Assembly (NCBI RefSeq): GCF_009363095.1
Contig: NZ_CP045295.1
Span: 1,612,001-1,676,000 of the forward strand
Origin: Paenibacillus cellulositrophicus
GTDB taxonomy: Bacteria; Bacillota; Bacilli; Paenibacillales; Paenibacillaceae
Length of the DNA stretch: 64,000 bases
Direction of reading: 5' to 3'
Below, piece by piece: positions 1 through 8,365 of the stretch. The notes under the pieces are model-generated. The model was not told the origin of the DNA. It made no database searches and saw only the letters and a program-made list of their open reading frames with translations. The translations under genes and the position numbers were made by a program. Numbering within the stretch: the stretch's first letter is position 1; the number at the start of each line of letters is the position of its first letter.

Positions 1-129
1 GGGTAAGCAACATCCCGCTGCGTGGCTTAGCGGCTGCGAGCATCGCGTTGCAAGCCAAGTCGTGCTTGCCCGTTGAGCGGTGACGCCTTCCATAGCTTCA
101 GATATACTTGGGAGCAAAGGAGTGAGATC

Positions 130-540
130 ATGAATTCACACATTCAGCTAGGACATGATGTCCCGGAAGCCGAGGAGTACAACACGCTGCGGGTAAAGGC
201 CGGCCTCAGCCCCAAGGACATCGAAGCCTCCCGCAGGGGACTTCAGGGTTCCCTCTTCATCGTGACCCTCCGCCTGGAAGGGAAACTGATCGGCATGGGC
301 CGAGTCATCGGGGACGGCGGCTGCATGTACCACGTCGTGGACATCACCGTTGATCCCGATCATCAAGGACAGGGCCTGGGCAAGCGGATCATGGCCGAAA
401 TCACCGGCTACCTGGACCATAACGCTCCGCCCACCGCCTATGTCAGCCTGATCGCCGATGTGCCGGCCGACCTTCTGTATCGGCAGTTCGGCTTCGAGGA
501 GACGGCGCCGGCATCGGTCGGCATGTACAGGCGGTTCTAA
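130..540 (+). CDS. GNAT-family N-acetyltransferase
   Basis: A 136-residue single-domain GNAT acetyltransferase, expected to move an acetyl group from acetyl-CoA to an unknown amine. The acetyl-CoA pyrophosphate loop is visible as DHQGQGLGKRIM (about residues 77-88), after the beta strand MYHVVDITVDP; the C-terminal LYRQFGFEE segment is typical of GNAT strand 5 and the final helix. An in-frame TTG lies 57 bases upstream, but the AAAGGAG ribosome binding site at 116-122 is correctly spaced only for the ATG at 130. The gene converges on the pentapeptide-repeat gene with a 37-base gap lacking a clear terminator. The substrate cannot be told from sequence. Confidence 0.9.
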   Translation: MNSHIQLGHDVPEAEEYNTLRVKAGLSPKDIEASRRGLQGSLFIVTLRLEGKLIGMGRVIGDGGCMYHVVDITVDPDHQGQGLGKRIMAEITGYLDHNAPPTAYVSLIADVPADLLYRQFGFEETAPASVGMYRRF

Positions 541-577
541 GGCGGAGCGGGCATCGGCGGCAGTCTCGGCCATGGTC

Positions 578-1183
578 TTAGTCCACCTTGGCGCCGTAGG
601 CCCGGGCTACACCGACCGCCTGCTCCAGGTCGATCCGCACCCCGGTGAGGTCGATCGACCGGAAATCAAAGCGGTCCAGCTTCGCGCCCCGGAGATCCGC
701 ACCGTTCAATGCGGCCTTTGCCAGCCGGACGCCGCTCAAATCCGCCTCGCGGAGATCCGCTTTTTGCAGATTGCATTCGGATAAGTCCGCCTCTACAAAA
801 CGGATACCCCGCAGCTGCTGCTTGACGAGATTGGCGTGCCGCAGGTTCGTGTACGACCAGTCCCCGCCCTGGATCGTGATGCCGTCCAGCGATGCGCCGG
901 AGAAGTCGCTGCCCGTCATTTTGCAATCCTCAAACTTGCTTACGAACAAATTGGCTCCCGCAAAGCGGCAGTTTGTAAACGCCGACCGGGCATGAACAGA
1001 AGCGTTCAGCGTCGCTCCCCCAAAGTCGCATTCGATAAACCGGCAGCCGGTCGTCCAGACCTCATCCAGCGCGGCTCCGCGAAAGCTGCACTGATGAAAG
1101 GTGCATCCCTTCAATTCCCCTTCCTTCAGATCGGCTTGGCCAAAGTCCACCTTTACGTATTCCTCATCTATGTACTGATACAT
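578..1183 (-). CDS. Qnr-like pentapeptide-repeat protein
   Basis: A 201-residue protein built almost wholly of pentapeptide repeats of the A(D/N)LxX type (for example ADLKEGELKGCTF, ADLREADLSGVRL, ADLRGAKLDRFDF), which fold as a right-handed quadrilateral beta helix. Length, the break in repeat regularity near the middle and the C-terminal segment LTGVRIDLEQAVGVARAYG resemble the chromosomal Qnr-like proteins of Gram-positives, where such a tail follows the last coil. Known Qnr proteins mimic DNA and protect gyrase and topoisomerase IV from quinolones; whether this one does so is inference. The ATG at 1183 is favoured because GGGGGAT lies 8 bases upstream; a GTG at 1198 is the alternative. 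Confidence 0.85.
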   Translation of the reverse strand: MYQYIDEEYVKVDFGQADLKEGELKGCTFHQCSFRGAALDEVWTTGCRFIECDFGGATLNASVHARSAFTNCRFAGANLFVSKFEDCKMTGSDFSGASLDGITIQGGDWSYTNLRHANLVKQQLRGIRFVEADLSECNLQKADLREADLSGVRLAKAALNGADLRGAKLDRFDFRSIDLTGVRIDLEQAVGVARAYGAKVD

Positions 1184-1224
1184 CCGCTCATCCCCCACGT
1201 TTTATTCGATAACCCTTAAGCTTG

Positions 1225-1253
1225 TTTAGACGGTTTATTTTCTATCCTATCAA
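1225..1253 (-). promoter_or_regulatory. Promoter of the pentapeptide-repeat gene
   Basis: Read on the minus strand, TTGATA (1253-1248) and TCTAAA (1230-1225) are separated by 17 bases and lie about 40 bases upstream of the start. The -35 is near consensus and the -10 weaker. Confidence 0.5.
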
Positions 1254-1326
1254 ACATATGTTCCTTTCTCAATCGTCGTGAAGCCTTTATGGTGCACCAT
1301 TTCGATGCCCTCCCCTGAAAAAAAAC

Positions 1327-1368
1327 AAGAACAGAAGGCCCGGGTCATATCCCGGGCCTTCTGTTCTT
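1327..1368. terminator. Bidirectional intrinsic terminator
   Basis: A perfect 18-base inverted repeat AAGAACAGAAGGCCCGGG around a 6-base loop, with a T tract on the right and an A tract on the left, so it can stop transcription both ways. It lies downstream of the glycoside hydrolase operon (minus) and is the operon's probable 3' end. Confidence 0.9.
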
Positions 1369-1443
1369 TTCCCCCGCGTAACCATAGCTGGGAATTGTCT
1401 GCCTCTAATCCTCTGTACAGCGCTCTGAGGTGCTGCCGCCTAC

Positions 1444-3645
1444 TTACAGCGTCACCCGAATATGCGGCTCATCACGGATCACCGTCTGGCCGGCCCATTC
1501 GAGGATGACTTTCAGCCCGCCGGGATTCGCGATGTCGGCATACAGCCGGCCCGCCTCGGAGCGGAGCTCCAGGTCGATCACTGCCTGGCCGATATGCAGC
1601 TGCTGAAGCGTCATCTTTTTTCCATCCCAGACGGACGGAATGAGCGGCGCAATGTGCACGGTGTTCAGATGCGCATGCGGCTTGACGCCGAAGAAGTGGC
1701 GGATCAGCGGAACGGCCATCGCATACAGCGTCCATGCCTGGACTGCGCAGCCGTAATCCGGCGACATCTCGTTCATCGAGCCCGGCAGCGCCATCGAGAA
1801 CGTGCGCATCATCCGCCGGAGCAGATCAAGCGACTCATCGGCAAAGCCGTATACCGCCTCTGCCACGGCGTGCACGCCCGTAGATATCGTCATCGTTTCG
1901 GTCCGGTATACCCCCGAGAGGTATGTGCCGTACGGACCGATGAATTCCTCCGTTCTCATGTTGCCGAGAGCCCGGACCGCTTTCTCCCGCTCCGCGATCC
2001 CGGTTTCCATCGGGGTCACGATCACCCAGTTTTTGTTCAGCAGCCAGCCGCGGTCTTCCTGCTCATCCTGCACCCGGTCCAGCACCCGGTTCAGAACGTC
2101 CCGGTAACCCTGGACGCCGTGCTTCTCCGCAACGGACACCAGATGGTCGACCTTCGGCATAATGTCGCTCTTCGGAGCGACCGCATCGGCGTATAGGCCG
2201 TCCTCCTCGGACCAGTATACCCGGTTGATGGCTTTCTTCATCCGGTCTGCCAGCGCTTCGTACGCCTCCGCCCGCTGCCTTTCGCCCAGCGCCACGCTCA
2301 TGCTGGCGAGAGCTCCGGCCGCCTGAGCCGAATACACTGCGGTATCGATCAATTCCATATTCAGGCCGGAAATTTCAATGATTCCGTAGCCGGATGGGAA
2401 CAGATCGCCGTCCGGGTCCATTTCATGCAGCAGCCAATCCATGCCCTGCACGCAAATGTTGTAGTTCTCTCTGAGCATCTCCAGGTCACCGGTCCAGGAG
2501 AACAGATCCCAGATCATCGTGATGAAATGGGCGGTTTCCTGCGTATTCCCCGGGTTGGCAACCACGCCCATCGTCGTAATTTCGTGAACGATGCGTCCGT
2601 TACCGTTGGCTTCCTGCGAAATGCTGCGGAGGATATCTACCGTATCCTTAGCGAGCCGAAAATCCCCCACAGCGGCAAGTCCCTGCACCGTATAGGAGTT
2701 GTCACAGCCAAACCACCACGGATAATGCGGGGAGCCCGCGGTCAGGCCGCGCCCGATAAAATCGACCTTTTGTACGAGCCACTGCGTATTCCATTTGGTC
2801 CAGGAGAAGATTTCATTCAGCTCGTCTTCTCCTTCGATGCTCAGCTTGGATTTCCGATCGATGCTCTCCAGCAGGCGCAGCTTTTGTTCAAACAGCCGTT
2901 CATGCTCCTGCTTGAGACGGTCGAACGTGGCGATGCATTCGTCCCGGGATGTATAGGAGCCTGCGATAAAGGCGTGAAAAGCAAAGGTTTCGCCTGGCGC
3001 CAGCTTCAGAGAAGCGGTGAGCGAAGCCCCGGAACCGCCGCCTGCGGTCCGCTCCGGGCCGAACAGGGAACGGTCTGTGGTCATCTGGACCGATCCGACT
3101 CCGGGCATTTCAGCCCCCACCATCACGTACCATTCGCTGTCGCTGTCTTTGGCGATCAGGGCCGACTCCGACACCGCTTCAAACCGGTCCTCTTCCCCGT
3201 CCTCGATACCGATTTGCTCCGAGTACCACACCGGGCGAAGATCGGAGCGAAAGAGCATTTCCAGCTCCAGCACCGTTTCCTCTGCCGCATAGTTCACGAT
3301 TTCGTACCGGACGACCATGCCCTTTTCTTCGTCAGGCGCAAACTGGACGCGCTTCATCGAGACCGGGATATGCCCCAGGCCATGATCGTAACGGAATTCC
3401 GAACCCCAAGGATGATTAATGAACTCGTCCGCCTTGGACCAGACGGAAATGTTCCGGCGGTGATCGGTCAGCCGGAGCCAGAAGCCGTCCAGCAGCTTGA
3501 TGGGATGAAGCCATACTCCTCCCATTTCACCGGCAACATGATGTCCAAAGTCCGGGAAATAGCCGTCCTGCGTACCGACCGCCTTGATATATTCACCCGC
3601 CGTCAAATAAATCGGGAATGGATGCCTGCTGCTTTGCTTTATCAT
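1444..3645 (-). CDS. Debranching-type (alpha/alpha)6-barrel glycoside hydrolase
   Basis: A 733-residue cytoplasmic protein without signal peptide. The N-terminal ~280 residues are beta-rich; the following region carries an (alpha/alpha)6-barrel with WWFGCDNSYTVQGL, DTVDILRSIS, GRIVHEITTMGVV and NPGNTQETAHFI, and a C-terminal beta domain ends the protein. This plan matches glycogen-debranching/amylo-alpha-1,6-glucosidase-like hydrolases of the GH15/GH37/GH63 fold group. It is the last gene of an operon whose upstream genes form a sugar ABC importer, so it presumably cleaves the imported oligosaccharide in the cytoplasm. The linkage and sugar are unknown. GAGGAG sits 7 bases before the ATG at 3645. 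The exact CAZy family could not be fixed by eye. Confidence 0.8.
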   Translation of the reverse strand: MIKQSSRHPFPIYLTAGEYIKAVGTQDGYFPDFGHHVAGEMGGVWLHPIKLLDGFWLRLTDHRRNISVWSKADEFINHPWGSEFRYDHGLGHIPVSMKRVQFAPDEEKGMVVRYEIVNYAAEETVLELEMLFRSDLRPVWYSEQIGIEDGEEDRFEAVSESALIAKDSDSEWYVMVGAEMPGVGSVQMTTDRSLFGPERTAGGGSGASLTASLKLAPGETFAFHAFIAGSYTSRDECIATFDRLKQEHERLFEQKLRLLESIDRKSKLSIEGEDELNEIFSWTKWNTQWLVQKVDFIGRGLTAGSPHYPWWFGCDNSYTVQGLAAVGDFRLAKDTVDILRSISQEANGNGRIVHEITTMGVVANPGNTQETAHFITMIWDLFSWTGDLEMLRENYNICVQGMDWLLHEMDPDGDLFPSGYGIIEISGLNMELIDTAVYSAQAAGALASMSVALGERQRAEAYEALADRMKKAINRVYWSEEDGLYADAVAPKSDIMPKVDHLVSVAEKHGVQGYRDVLNRVLDRVQDEQEDRGWLLNKNWVIVTPMETGIAEREKAVRALGNMRTEEFIGPYGTYLSGVYRTETMTISTGVHAVAEAVYGFADESLDLLRRMMRTFSMALPGSMNEMSPDYGCAVQAWTLYAMAVPLIRHFFGVKPHAHLNTVHIAPLIPSVWDGKKMTLQQLHIGQAVIDLELRSEAGRLYADIANPGGLKVILEWAGQTVIRDEPHIRVTL

Positions 3646-3688
3646 TCGGAATCTCCTCTTCTTCTTGTGTATTGGTCTTTCGCGAAGG

Positions 3689-4528
3689 CTAGCCCTTCAT
3701 CGCGGACGAGAGGGAAATCCCCTCGATGAAATACTTCTGCAGGAAGAAAAACACAATGATCGCCGGCAGCATGATCAGCACGGTAGCGGCCATCAGCATG
3801 TTCCATTCGACGTTATAGAGCCCCTTGAACATGGACAGCCCCAGGGCCAGCGTATATTTTTCGTTCGAATTCAAATAAATCAGCGGACCCTGGAAATCGT
3901 TCCACACGCCCATAAAGGTAAAAATCGATACCGCGATGAGCGGCGGTTTGCTCAGCGGAAGCATGATCCGCGTAAAAATGCTCCACCGGTTAGCCCCGTC
4001 CATATACGCGGCTTCATCGAGGTCTCGGGGAATTCCCCGCATAAACTGCCGGATCAAAAAGATGTTGAAGGCGCCCCCGCCAAAAAAGGACGGAACGATC
4101 AGCGGCAGGAACGTATCGACCCAGCCAGCCTCCTTGAACATGATAAACATCGGAATCATCGTCACCTGGCCCGGAAGCATCATCGTCGCCAGCAGCACGA
4201 GAAACAGCCAGCGCTTGCCCTTGAATTTGAACCGGGCGAAGCCGTATGCGCACAGGGCCGAGGTGAACACCGTTCCGATCATGACCGGAATCAGGATCAG
4301 CACCGTGTTTTTCAGGAACAGAAAAAACGGCACCGCGGTCACTGCGTCCCGGTAGTTCCCCCATTTCCACGTTTTGGGGAAGAACGAATCCTGAAAGACC
4401 TCGGCCGGCGTTTTCAGCGAGGTGGATACGGTCCAGAGCAGCGGCACCAGTACGATCGCAGCGCCCGCAGTCAGCAGCAGCAGCGTCAGGATCCGGGACA
4501 AACTCCATTTTCGAATTGCCGTATGCAT
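3689..4528 (-). CDS. Carbohydrate ABC transporter permease, MalG type
   Basis: A 279-residue inner-membrane permease with six predicted membrane segments, starting with ILTLLLLTAGAAIVLVPLLW. The EAA loop that docks on the ATPase reads DLDEAAYMDGANRWSIFTRI (about 192-211), followed by LPLSKPPLIAVSIF, and the C-terminus FFFLQKYFIEGISLSSAMKG is typical of MalG-like CUT1 permeases. The start at 4528 has AGGAGG 10 bases upstream. It lies 15 bases after the MalF-type gene and 43 bases before the glycoside hydrolase, so the three are co-transcribed. No ATPase gene is present; such Firmicute systems usually share an MsmX-type ATPase encoded elsewhere. Confidence 0.95.
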   Translation of the reverse strand: MHTAIRKWSLSRILTLLLLTAGAAIVLVPLLWTVSTSLKTPAEVFQDSFFPKTWKWGNYRDAVTAVPFFLFLKNTVLILIPVMIGTVFTSALCAYGFARFKFKGKRWLFLVLLATMMLPGQVTMIPMFIMFKEAGWVDTFLPLIVPSFFGGGAFNIFLIRQFMRGIPRDLDEAAYMDGANRWSIFTRIMLPLSKPPLIAVSIFTFMGVWNDFQGPLIYLNSNEKYTLALGLSMFKGLYNVEWNMLMAATVLIMLPAIIVFFFLQKYFIEGISLSSAMKG

Positions 4529-4543
4529 ACGCGATCCCTCCTT

Positions 4544-5440
4544 TTAATCCCGGTCGTCATCGCCGTTGTAGTACACCCACATCGAAGAGCTGCGGATGAC
4601 AATCAGCGTGAAGAACAGGATGATCGCAAATAAAATCCAGGATAAAGCTGAAGCATAGCCCATTTCGTAGTTCACGAACGCCTTGTTATATAAATACAGG
4701 TTGTAAAACAGCGTTGAGTTGAGCGGGCCTCCATTTGTCATGACAAAGGCCTGGGTGAAGTACTGAAAGCCCCCGATGATCCCCATGATCAAATTGAAAA
4801 AAATCGTCGGGGAGATCATCGGCATCGTCACGCTGAAAAAGCGGCGGATGCTTCCCGCCCCGTCCAATTGAGCCGCCTCATGCAGCTCCTCGGGAACGCC
4901 CTGCAGCCCGGACAGGTAAATGATGATCGTGTTGCCGACGCCCCAAATGCCCATGACGATCAGCGCCCCAAGCGCATAGCTCGGATCCTGCAGCCAGGCC
5001 GGTCCCTGAATGCCGAACCATCCCAGCGCCCGGTTCAATATGCCGTATTCCGGATTGAAAATCATGATCCACATCATCGACACGGCTACGGCCGGAATGA
5101 CCGACGGCATGAAATAGATCAGGCGGAACAGCTTCATGCCCCGGGTCCGCATGTTCAGCAGCAGCGCGATGAGAAGAGAGACAATCTGATATAAAGGGAC
5201 GGAGACGAGGGCAAAGATGAAGGTGACTTTCAGCGACTGGTAGAACAGCTCATCGTGAAAAATCGCCTTGAAGTTGTCCAGGCCGACGAATTCGATCGAT
5301 CCGATGCCGGTAATGATGTCCCACTTGCTGAAGGACAGGACAAACGAGAAGAGCATCGGACCCAGCGTAAACAGCAGCAGGCCCAGAAACCAAGGAAGAA
5401 TAAACAGGTATCCCGCCCTTTCCGATCGTGAATTCCGCAT
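4544..5440 (-). CDS. Carbohydrate ABC transporter permease, MalF type
   Basis: A 298-residue membrane protein with six predicted transmembrane helices, beginning AGYLFILPWFLGLLLFTLGP. The EAA motif ELHEAAQLDGAGSIRRFFSV (about 197-216) marks it as the MalF-type half of a CUT1 importer. The start was moved from an upstream in-frame codon at 5500 to the ATG at 5440 because AAGGAGG stands 7 bases before it and the protein then begins MRNSRSERAG, as usual for this family. It pairs with the MalG-type permease 15 bases downstream and with the binding protein upstream, from which it is separated by a strong 12-base-pair hairpin. Confidence 0.95.
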   Translation of the reverse strand: MRNSRSERAGYLFILPWFLGLLLFTLGPMLFSFVLSFSKWDIITGIGSIEFVGLDNFKAIFHDELFYQSLKVTFIFALVSVPLYQIVSLLIALLLNMRTRGMKLFRLIYFMPSVIPAVAVSMMWIMIFNPEYGILNRALGWFGIQGPAWLQDPSYALGALIVMGIWGVGNTIIIYLSGLQGVPEELHEAAQLDGAGSIRRFFSVTMPMISPTIFFNLIMGIIGGFQYFTQAFVMTNGGPLNSTLFYNLYLYNKAFVNYEMGYASALSWILFAIILFFTLIVIRSSSMWVYYNGDDDRD

Positions 5441-5518
5441 AAAGTAACCTCCTTGATGGTACGGATGGCCGCCCGGCTGATGCAGCACGGGCTGTTGCAT
5501 CCGGATGTTCGACGAAGG

Positions 5519-5551
5519 AGGAAGCCATGAATCGGGGACTCATGGCTTCCT
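5519..5551 (-). repeat. Stable hairpin between binding-protein and permease genes
   Basis: A perfect 12-base inverted repeat AGGAAGCCATGA with a 9-base loop lies just after the stop of the binding-protein gene. No U run follows on the minus-strand transcript. It looks like a 3' mRNA-stabilising or partial-termination element, which could keep binding protein in excess over permease. A second operon in this window has the same arrangement (15661-15699). Confidence 0.7.
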
Positions 5552-5560
5552 GTGTCATCC

Positions 5561-6886
5561 TTACTTCGCGATCTTGCTGTCCACATTTTTGGCCGCCTCA
5601 TCCAAGGCGTCCTTCACCGTGGATTTATTCAGCAGCACCTTTTCAACCGCCTTATTGAATTCCTCCGTAAAGGTCGGCGCATTCGCCGAACGCATGGAAA
5701 TCGGCTTTTTGGCATAATCCATCATTTCGATGACCGGTTTGTCGACCACTTCCGTGCTCTTTACCTGATCCAGCTCCGCAACGGTAGCCGGAAGCACCTG
5801 ACCCTTTTCGGAGCGGGACTTTTGCGCCTCGGTGCCGGACAGCCATTTCATCAGCTCATACGCTTCCTTCTTGTGCTTGCCGTTTGCGTTCATCGCCCAG
5901 CCGGCGGCGGCAATAATACTTGCGCGTTCTCCGTTTGCCCCTTTCGGGATCAATGCCGAACCGTACTGCACGTCGGATTTGTCGAGATCGCCCTTGACCC
6001 AACGTCCGGTAATCATCATGGCCAGCTTGTCGGTCATAAACATCGACGAGTCCCCGCCCAGCGTTTCGGTGTCCTGCGGCGTCGGGGATACGCGGTCGTC
6101 ACCCTGTGCCAACGCCACGTATTTTTCCATGGCTGCCACCGTCTTCTCGCTGTTCATGAAGCCTTCCGCTTTTGTGCCGTCTTCATTGCCGATGTCGGTT
6201 CCGTTCAGCCACAGGTATATGTAAATCGGATATTCCCATTTGGTTGCGTTAAAGCCGAATTCCTTGATTTTGCCGCTGCCGTCCTTCTGGGTCAGCTTCT
6301 TGGCCGCGCTGATCATGTCGTCCCAGGTCCAGTCGTCGGTCGGATAAGGGATCTTGGCGGCGTCGAACATGCGCTTGTTGTACCATAAAGCGAGCGGATT
6401 GAAGTCTTTCGGAAGGTAGTACAGCTTGCCGCCGATCTTGCCCATGTTCAGCAGATCCTGCTGGAACATATCCGTCTTGAAGGAGCTGTCCTGGCTGATG
6501 TACTCATCCAGAGGCTCCACCACGCCCTTGTCGACGTATTTGAAATAATCCCCTTCCCCGATCAAAAAGACATCCGGTGCCTGCCCCGCCGCCAGCGAAG
6601 TCGTCAGCTTCGTGGCATAGCCGTCTCCCGGAACCGGTTCAAACGTAACCTTGATACCGGGGTGGGATGCATTGAACTCGTCGGCCAGCTTTTTCTCTAC
6701 CGAATCGGCCGACAGCTCTCCCCAGGTCGTAAATTTCAGCTCAACCACCTTGCCGGACCCGCTGCCATCAGAGGATCCGCTCCCCTGGGCGCTGTCGTTC
6801 CCCTTGGAACCCGAGCCGGATGAGCAGGCGCTCAGGATGACGCTGAACAGCAGAACAAACGCTACACTTGCAGACCATTTTCTCAT
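5561..6886 (-). CDS. Extracellular sugar-binding lipoprotein of CUT1 ABC importer
   Basis: A 441-residue family 1 solute-binding protein. The signal peptide MRKWSASVAFVLLFSVILSA ends in a lipobox LSAC (Cys21), followed by a Ser/Gly-rich linker, so it is a membrane-anchored lipoprotein facing outward. The mature part begins VVELKFTTWGELSADS and contains ADEFNASHPGIKVTFEPVPG, ALWYNKRMFDAAKIPYP and MITGRWVKGDL, all typical of bacterial SBP_1 folds. GGGAGG lies 9 bases before the ATG. It is the first gene of the operon and is followed by a hairpin, then the two permeases and a glycoside hydrolase, so its ligand is probably an oligosaccharide; which one is unknown. Confidence 0.95.
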   Translation of the reverse strand: MRKWSASVAFVLLFSVILSACSSGSGSKGNDSAQGSGSSDGSGSGKVVELKFTTWGELSADSVEKKLADEFNASHPGIKVTFEPVPGDGYATKLTTSLAAGQAPDVFLIGEGDYFKYVDKGVVEPLDEYISQDSSFKTDMFQQDLLNMGKIGGKLYYLPKDFNPLALWYNKRMFDAAKIPYPTDDWTWDDMISAAKKLTQKDGSGKIKEFGFNATKWEYPIYIYLWLNGTDIGNEDGTKAEGFMNSEKTVAAMEKYVALAQGDDRVSPTPQDTETLGGDSSMFMTDKLAMMITGRWVKGDLDKSDVQYGSALIPKGANGERASIIAAAGWAMNANGKHKKEAYELMKWLSGTEAQKSRSEKGQVLPATVAELDQVKSTEVVDKPVIEMMDYAKKPISMRSANAPTFTEEFNKAVEKVLLNKSTVKDALDEAAKNVDSKIAK

Positions 6887-6967
6887 TGGATAGACCTCCC
6901 TGTTTTTTCACTGGAAACGATGAAAGCCGTGCAACCCAATCACCTAAAAAATGAGTACTGATGCGGT

Positions 6968-6984
6968 CCCAAATCGATTTCGGA
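6968..6984. promoter_or_regulatory. LacI-family operator, leader-proximal copy
   Basis: CCCAAATCGATTTCGGA contains the central palindrome AAATCGATTT with a CG step at its centre, as LacI/GalR repressors prefer. It lies in the transcribed leader of the sugar operon, about 82 bases before the binding-protein start, and matches a second copy 103 bases away. Confidence 0.75.
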
Positions 6985-7070
6985 ACCTTGAAAAAAATAT
7001 TCACCCTCCCTGCAGGTTGGCCTGTCGGCTCCTTGTTGGCATGAAGGTGAAATGCATTGGTACCCTTGAT

Positions 7071-7088
7071 CCGAAATCGATTTCGATC
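7071..7088. promoter_or_regulatory. LacI-family operator, promoter-proximal copy
   Basis: CCGAAATCGATTTCGATC is a perfect 12-base palindrome GAAATCGATTTC with the same core as the copy at 6968-6984. It begins about 35 bases downstream of the expected transcription start, where a bound repressor would block elongation. The adjacent LacI gene is the obvious owner. Confidence 0.8.
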
Positions 7089-7109
7089 ACCGTAAAAAAA
7101 TATGAAAAT

Positions 7110-7125
7110 TTGAAAGCGCTTCCGT
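7110..7125. promoter_or_regulatory. Probable cre site (CcpA)
   Basis: TTGAAAGCGCTTCCGT matches the cre consensus WTGNAARCGNWWWCAW at all but one or two positions and spans the expected transcription start of the sugar operon, a classic position for carbon catabolite repression. Confidence 0.55.
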
Positions 7126-7129
7126 GCAA

Positions 7130-7159
7130 ATTATAGCATCGACGTCGTTTCCCTGTCAA
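7130..7159 (-). promoter_or_regulatory. Consensus promoter of the sugar ABC operon, inside lacI
   Basis: On the minus strand TTGACA (7159-7154) and TATAAT (7135-7130) are separated by 18 bases. Both hexamers are perfect. They lie within the last codons of the LacI gene and the TATAAT overlaps its TAA stop, so operon transcription starts just past the repressor gene and gives a leader of about 235 bases. Confidence 0.85.
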
Positions 7160-8141
7160 CCACCTGAAATGGAATTTTCAAATGTTTTCCGGTGCCGTTG
7201 TGCTCCAGCAGATGAATGACCTGCTCGAATGCCGTCATAGCCATCCGCTTAAAATCCTGCCTCACTGTGGTCAGCTTGGGTGATGTATAGCTGGACAGCA
7301 CGATATCGTCAAACCCGATCACGGACAGCTGCTCCGGTATGCGGACGTTCAGCTCGCGGCAGCGGTTCATGAAACCGATCGCCATCAGATCGCTTGCGAA
7401 GAAAACGGCCGTCACGTCCGGGTGATCCTGCAAATAGGACTCCGCCGAACCATAGGCATACTCCTCCGTATAATCGCCGTTAACGACCAGCGCTGGATCG
7501 AATTCGATGCCGTTAGCTTTCAATGCCTGTCGGTAACCCTTCAAACGCTCGTTGCTGACCACGGCAAAATTATGGCCGTTGACCATGCCGATCCGGCGGT
7601 GTCCGAGATCGACCAGATGCTGGATGGCCGCCTGGGCCGCCCCTACATTATCCGTCATCACCGAGCTGGTGTGGCTTCCCGTAATGTCGGCGTCGATCAC
7701 AACGCACGGAAAATTACTGTCCACGATTTCCTGAAAATACGGATCGGTCGTCTTCAGTCCCGTTATGACCGCGCCCGATACCTTGTGCTCCTTGCAGAAC
7801 TGCCAATAGGACTTGTCCTGCTGCTCCGACAGGTTCCGCGTGTACAGCAGCACCTCGTAATTGTAATGCGACGCCGCCTCGAAAATCCCTGTCATCATCT
7901 GAAACAGCACGCCGTCCTTGCCACTCGAACCCTCAAAATTGGAGAAGATCAGCGCGATCGATTTCGTGACTTTTTGCTTCAGATTTTTGGCCAGCATGTT
8001 TGGGGAGTAGTTCAGCTCCTCGACCGCCTTCAGCACCTTTTTCCGCGTCTCCTCACTCACGTCCGAATATCCGTTCAGCGCCTTGGAGACGACCGTCGTC
8101 GATACGTTGGCATGCTTGGCCACATCCTTGATCGTTGCCAT
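7131..8141 (-). CDS. LacI-family transcriptional repressor
   Basis: A 336-residue LacI/GalR regulator. The N-terminal helix-turn-helix reads ATIKDVAKHANVSTTVVSKA with hinge helix NYSPNMLAKNLKQK; residues ~60-336 form the periplasmic-binding-like effector domain (SIALIFSNFEG, GRRIGMVNGHNFAVV-like core, AVFFASDLMAIGFMNRC, SVIGFDDIVLSSYTSPKLTT). GGGAGGTGAG precedes the ATG at 8141. It is encoded just upstream of, and in the same direction as, the ABC/glycoside hydrolase operon and probably represses it through the two AAATCGATTT operators downstream. Its inducer is presumably the imported sugar or a breakdown product. Confidence 0.95.
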   Translation of the reverse strand: MATIKDVAKHANVSTTVVSKALNGYSDVSEETRKKVLKAVEELNYSPNMLAKNLKQKVTKSIALIFSNFEGSSGKDGVLFQMMTGIFEAASHYNYEVLLYTRNLSEQQDKSYWQFCKEHKVSGAVITGLKTTDPYFQEIVDSNFPCVVIDADITGSHTSSVMTDNVGAAQAAIQHLVDLGHRRIGMVNGHNFAVVSNERLKGYRQALKANGIEFDPALVVNGDYTEEYAYGSAESYLQDHPDVTAVFFASDLMAIGFMNRCRELNVRIPEQLSVIGFDDIVLSSYTSPKLTTVRQDFKRMAMTAFEQVIHLLEHNGTGKHLKIPFQVVDRETTSML

Positions 8142-8178
8142 GTTTCTCTCACCTCCCGTCCCGGCTTAATATTTTCAT

Positions 8179-8207
8179 ATTAAAGCATAGAGCCGGGATC
8201 ATGTCAA
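8179..8207 (-). promoter_or_regulatory. Promoter of the LacI-family gene
   Basis: On the minus strand TTGACA (8207-8202) and TTTAAT (8184-8179) are spaced by 17 bases and lie about 40 bases upstream of the LacI start. No AAATCGATTT operator is seen here, so the repressor does not appear to control itself through that sequence. Confidence 0.7.
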
Positions 8208-8365
8208 AATACGGCAATTCGGACGTTCCATCTTTGATTCGCACATTCCCCATATCCACAAATCCGCTTTTACAGTATAATTATTCCAGCATTATTACGT
8301 TTTTATGAACAAGGACCCTGGGTCCGGAAGCCTTACGGCATCGAACAAAAGACAGGGGGCATACC

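Noticed and set aside
1..129. Possible gene fragment at the left edge
   Set aside because: No frame shows protein-like content before the GNAT start; an in-frame TTG at 73 lacks a ribosome binding site.
2425..3729. 434-codon open frame opposite the glycoside hydrolase
   Set aside because: Antisense shadow of a high-GC gene with clear protein features; its translation is His/Arg/Pro-rich without recognisable domains.
3665..4633. 322-codon open frame opposite the MalG-type permease
   Set aside because: Highly basic low-information translation with no ribosome binding site; opposite strand of a well-supported permease.
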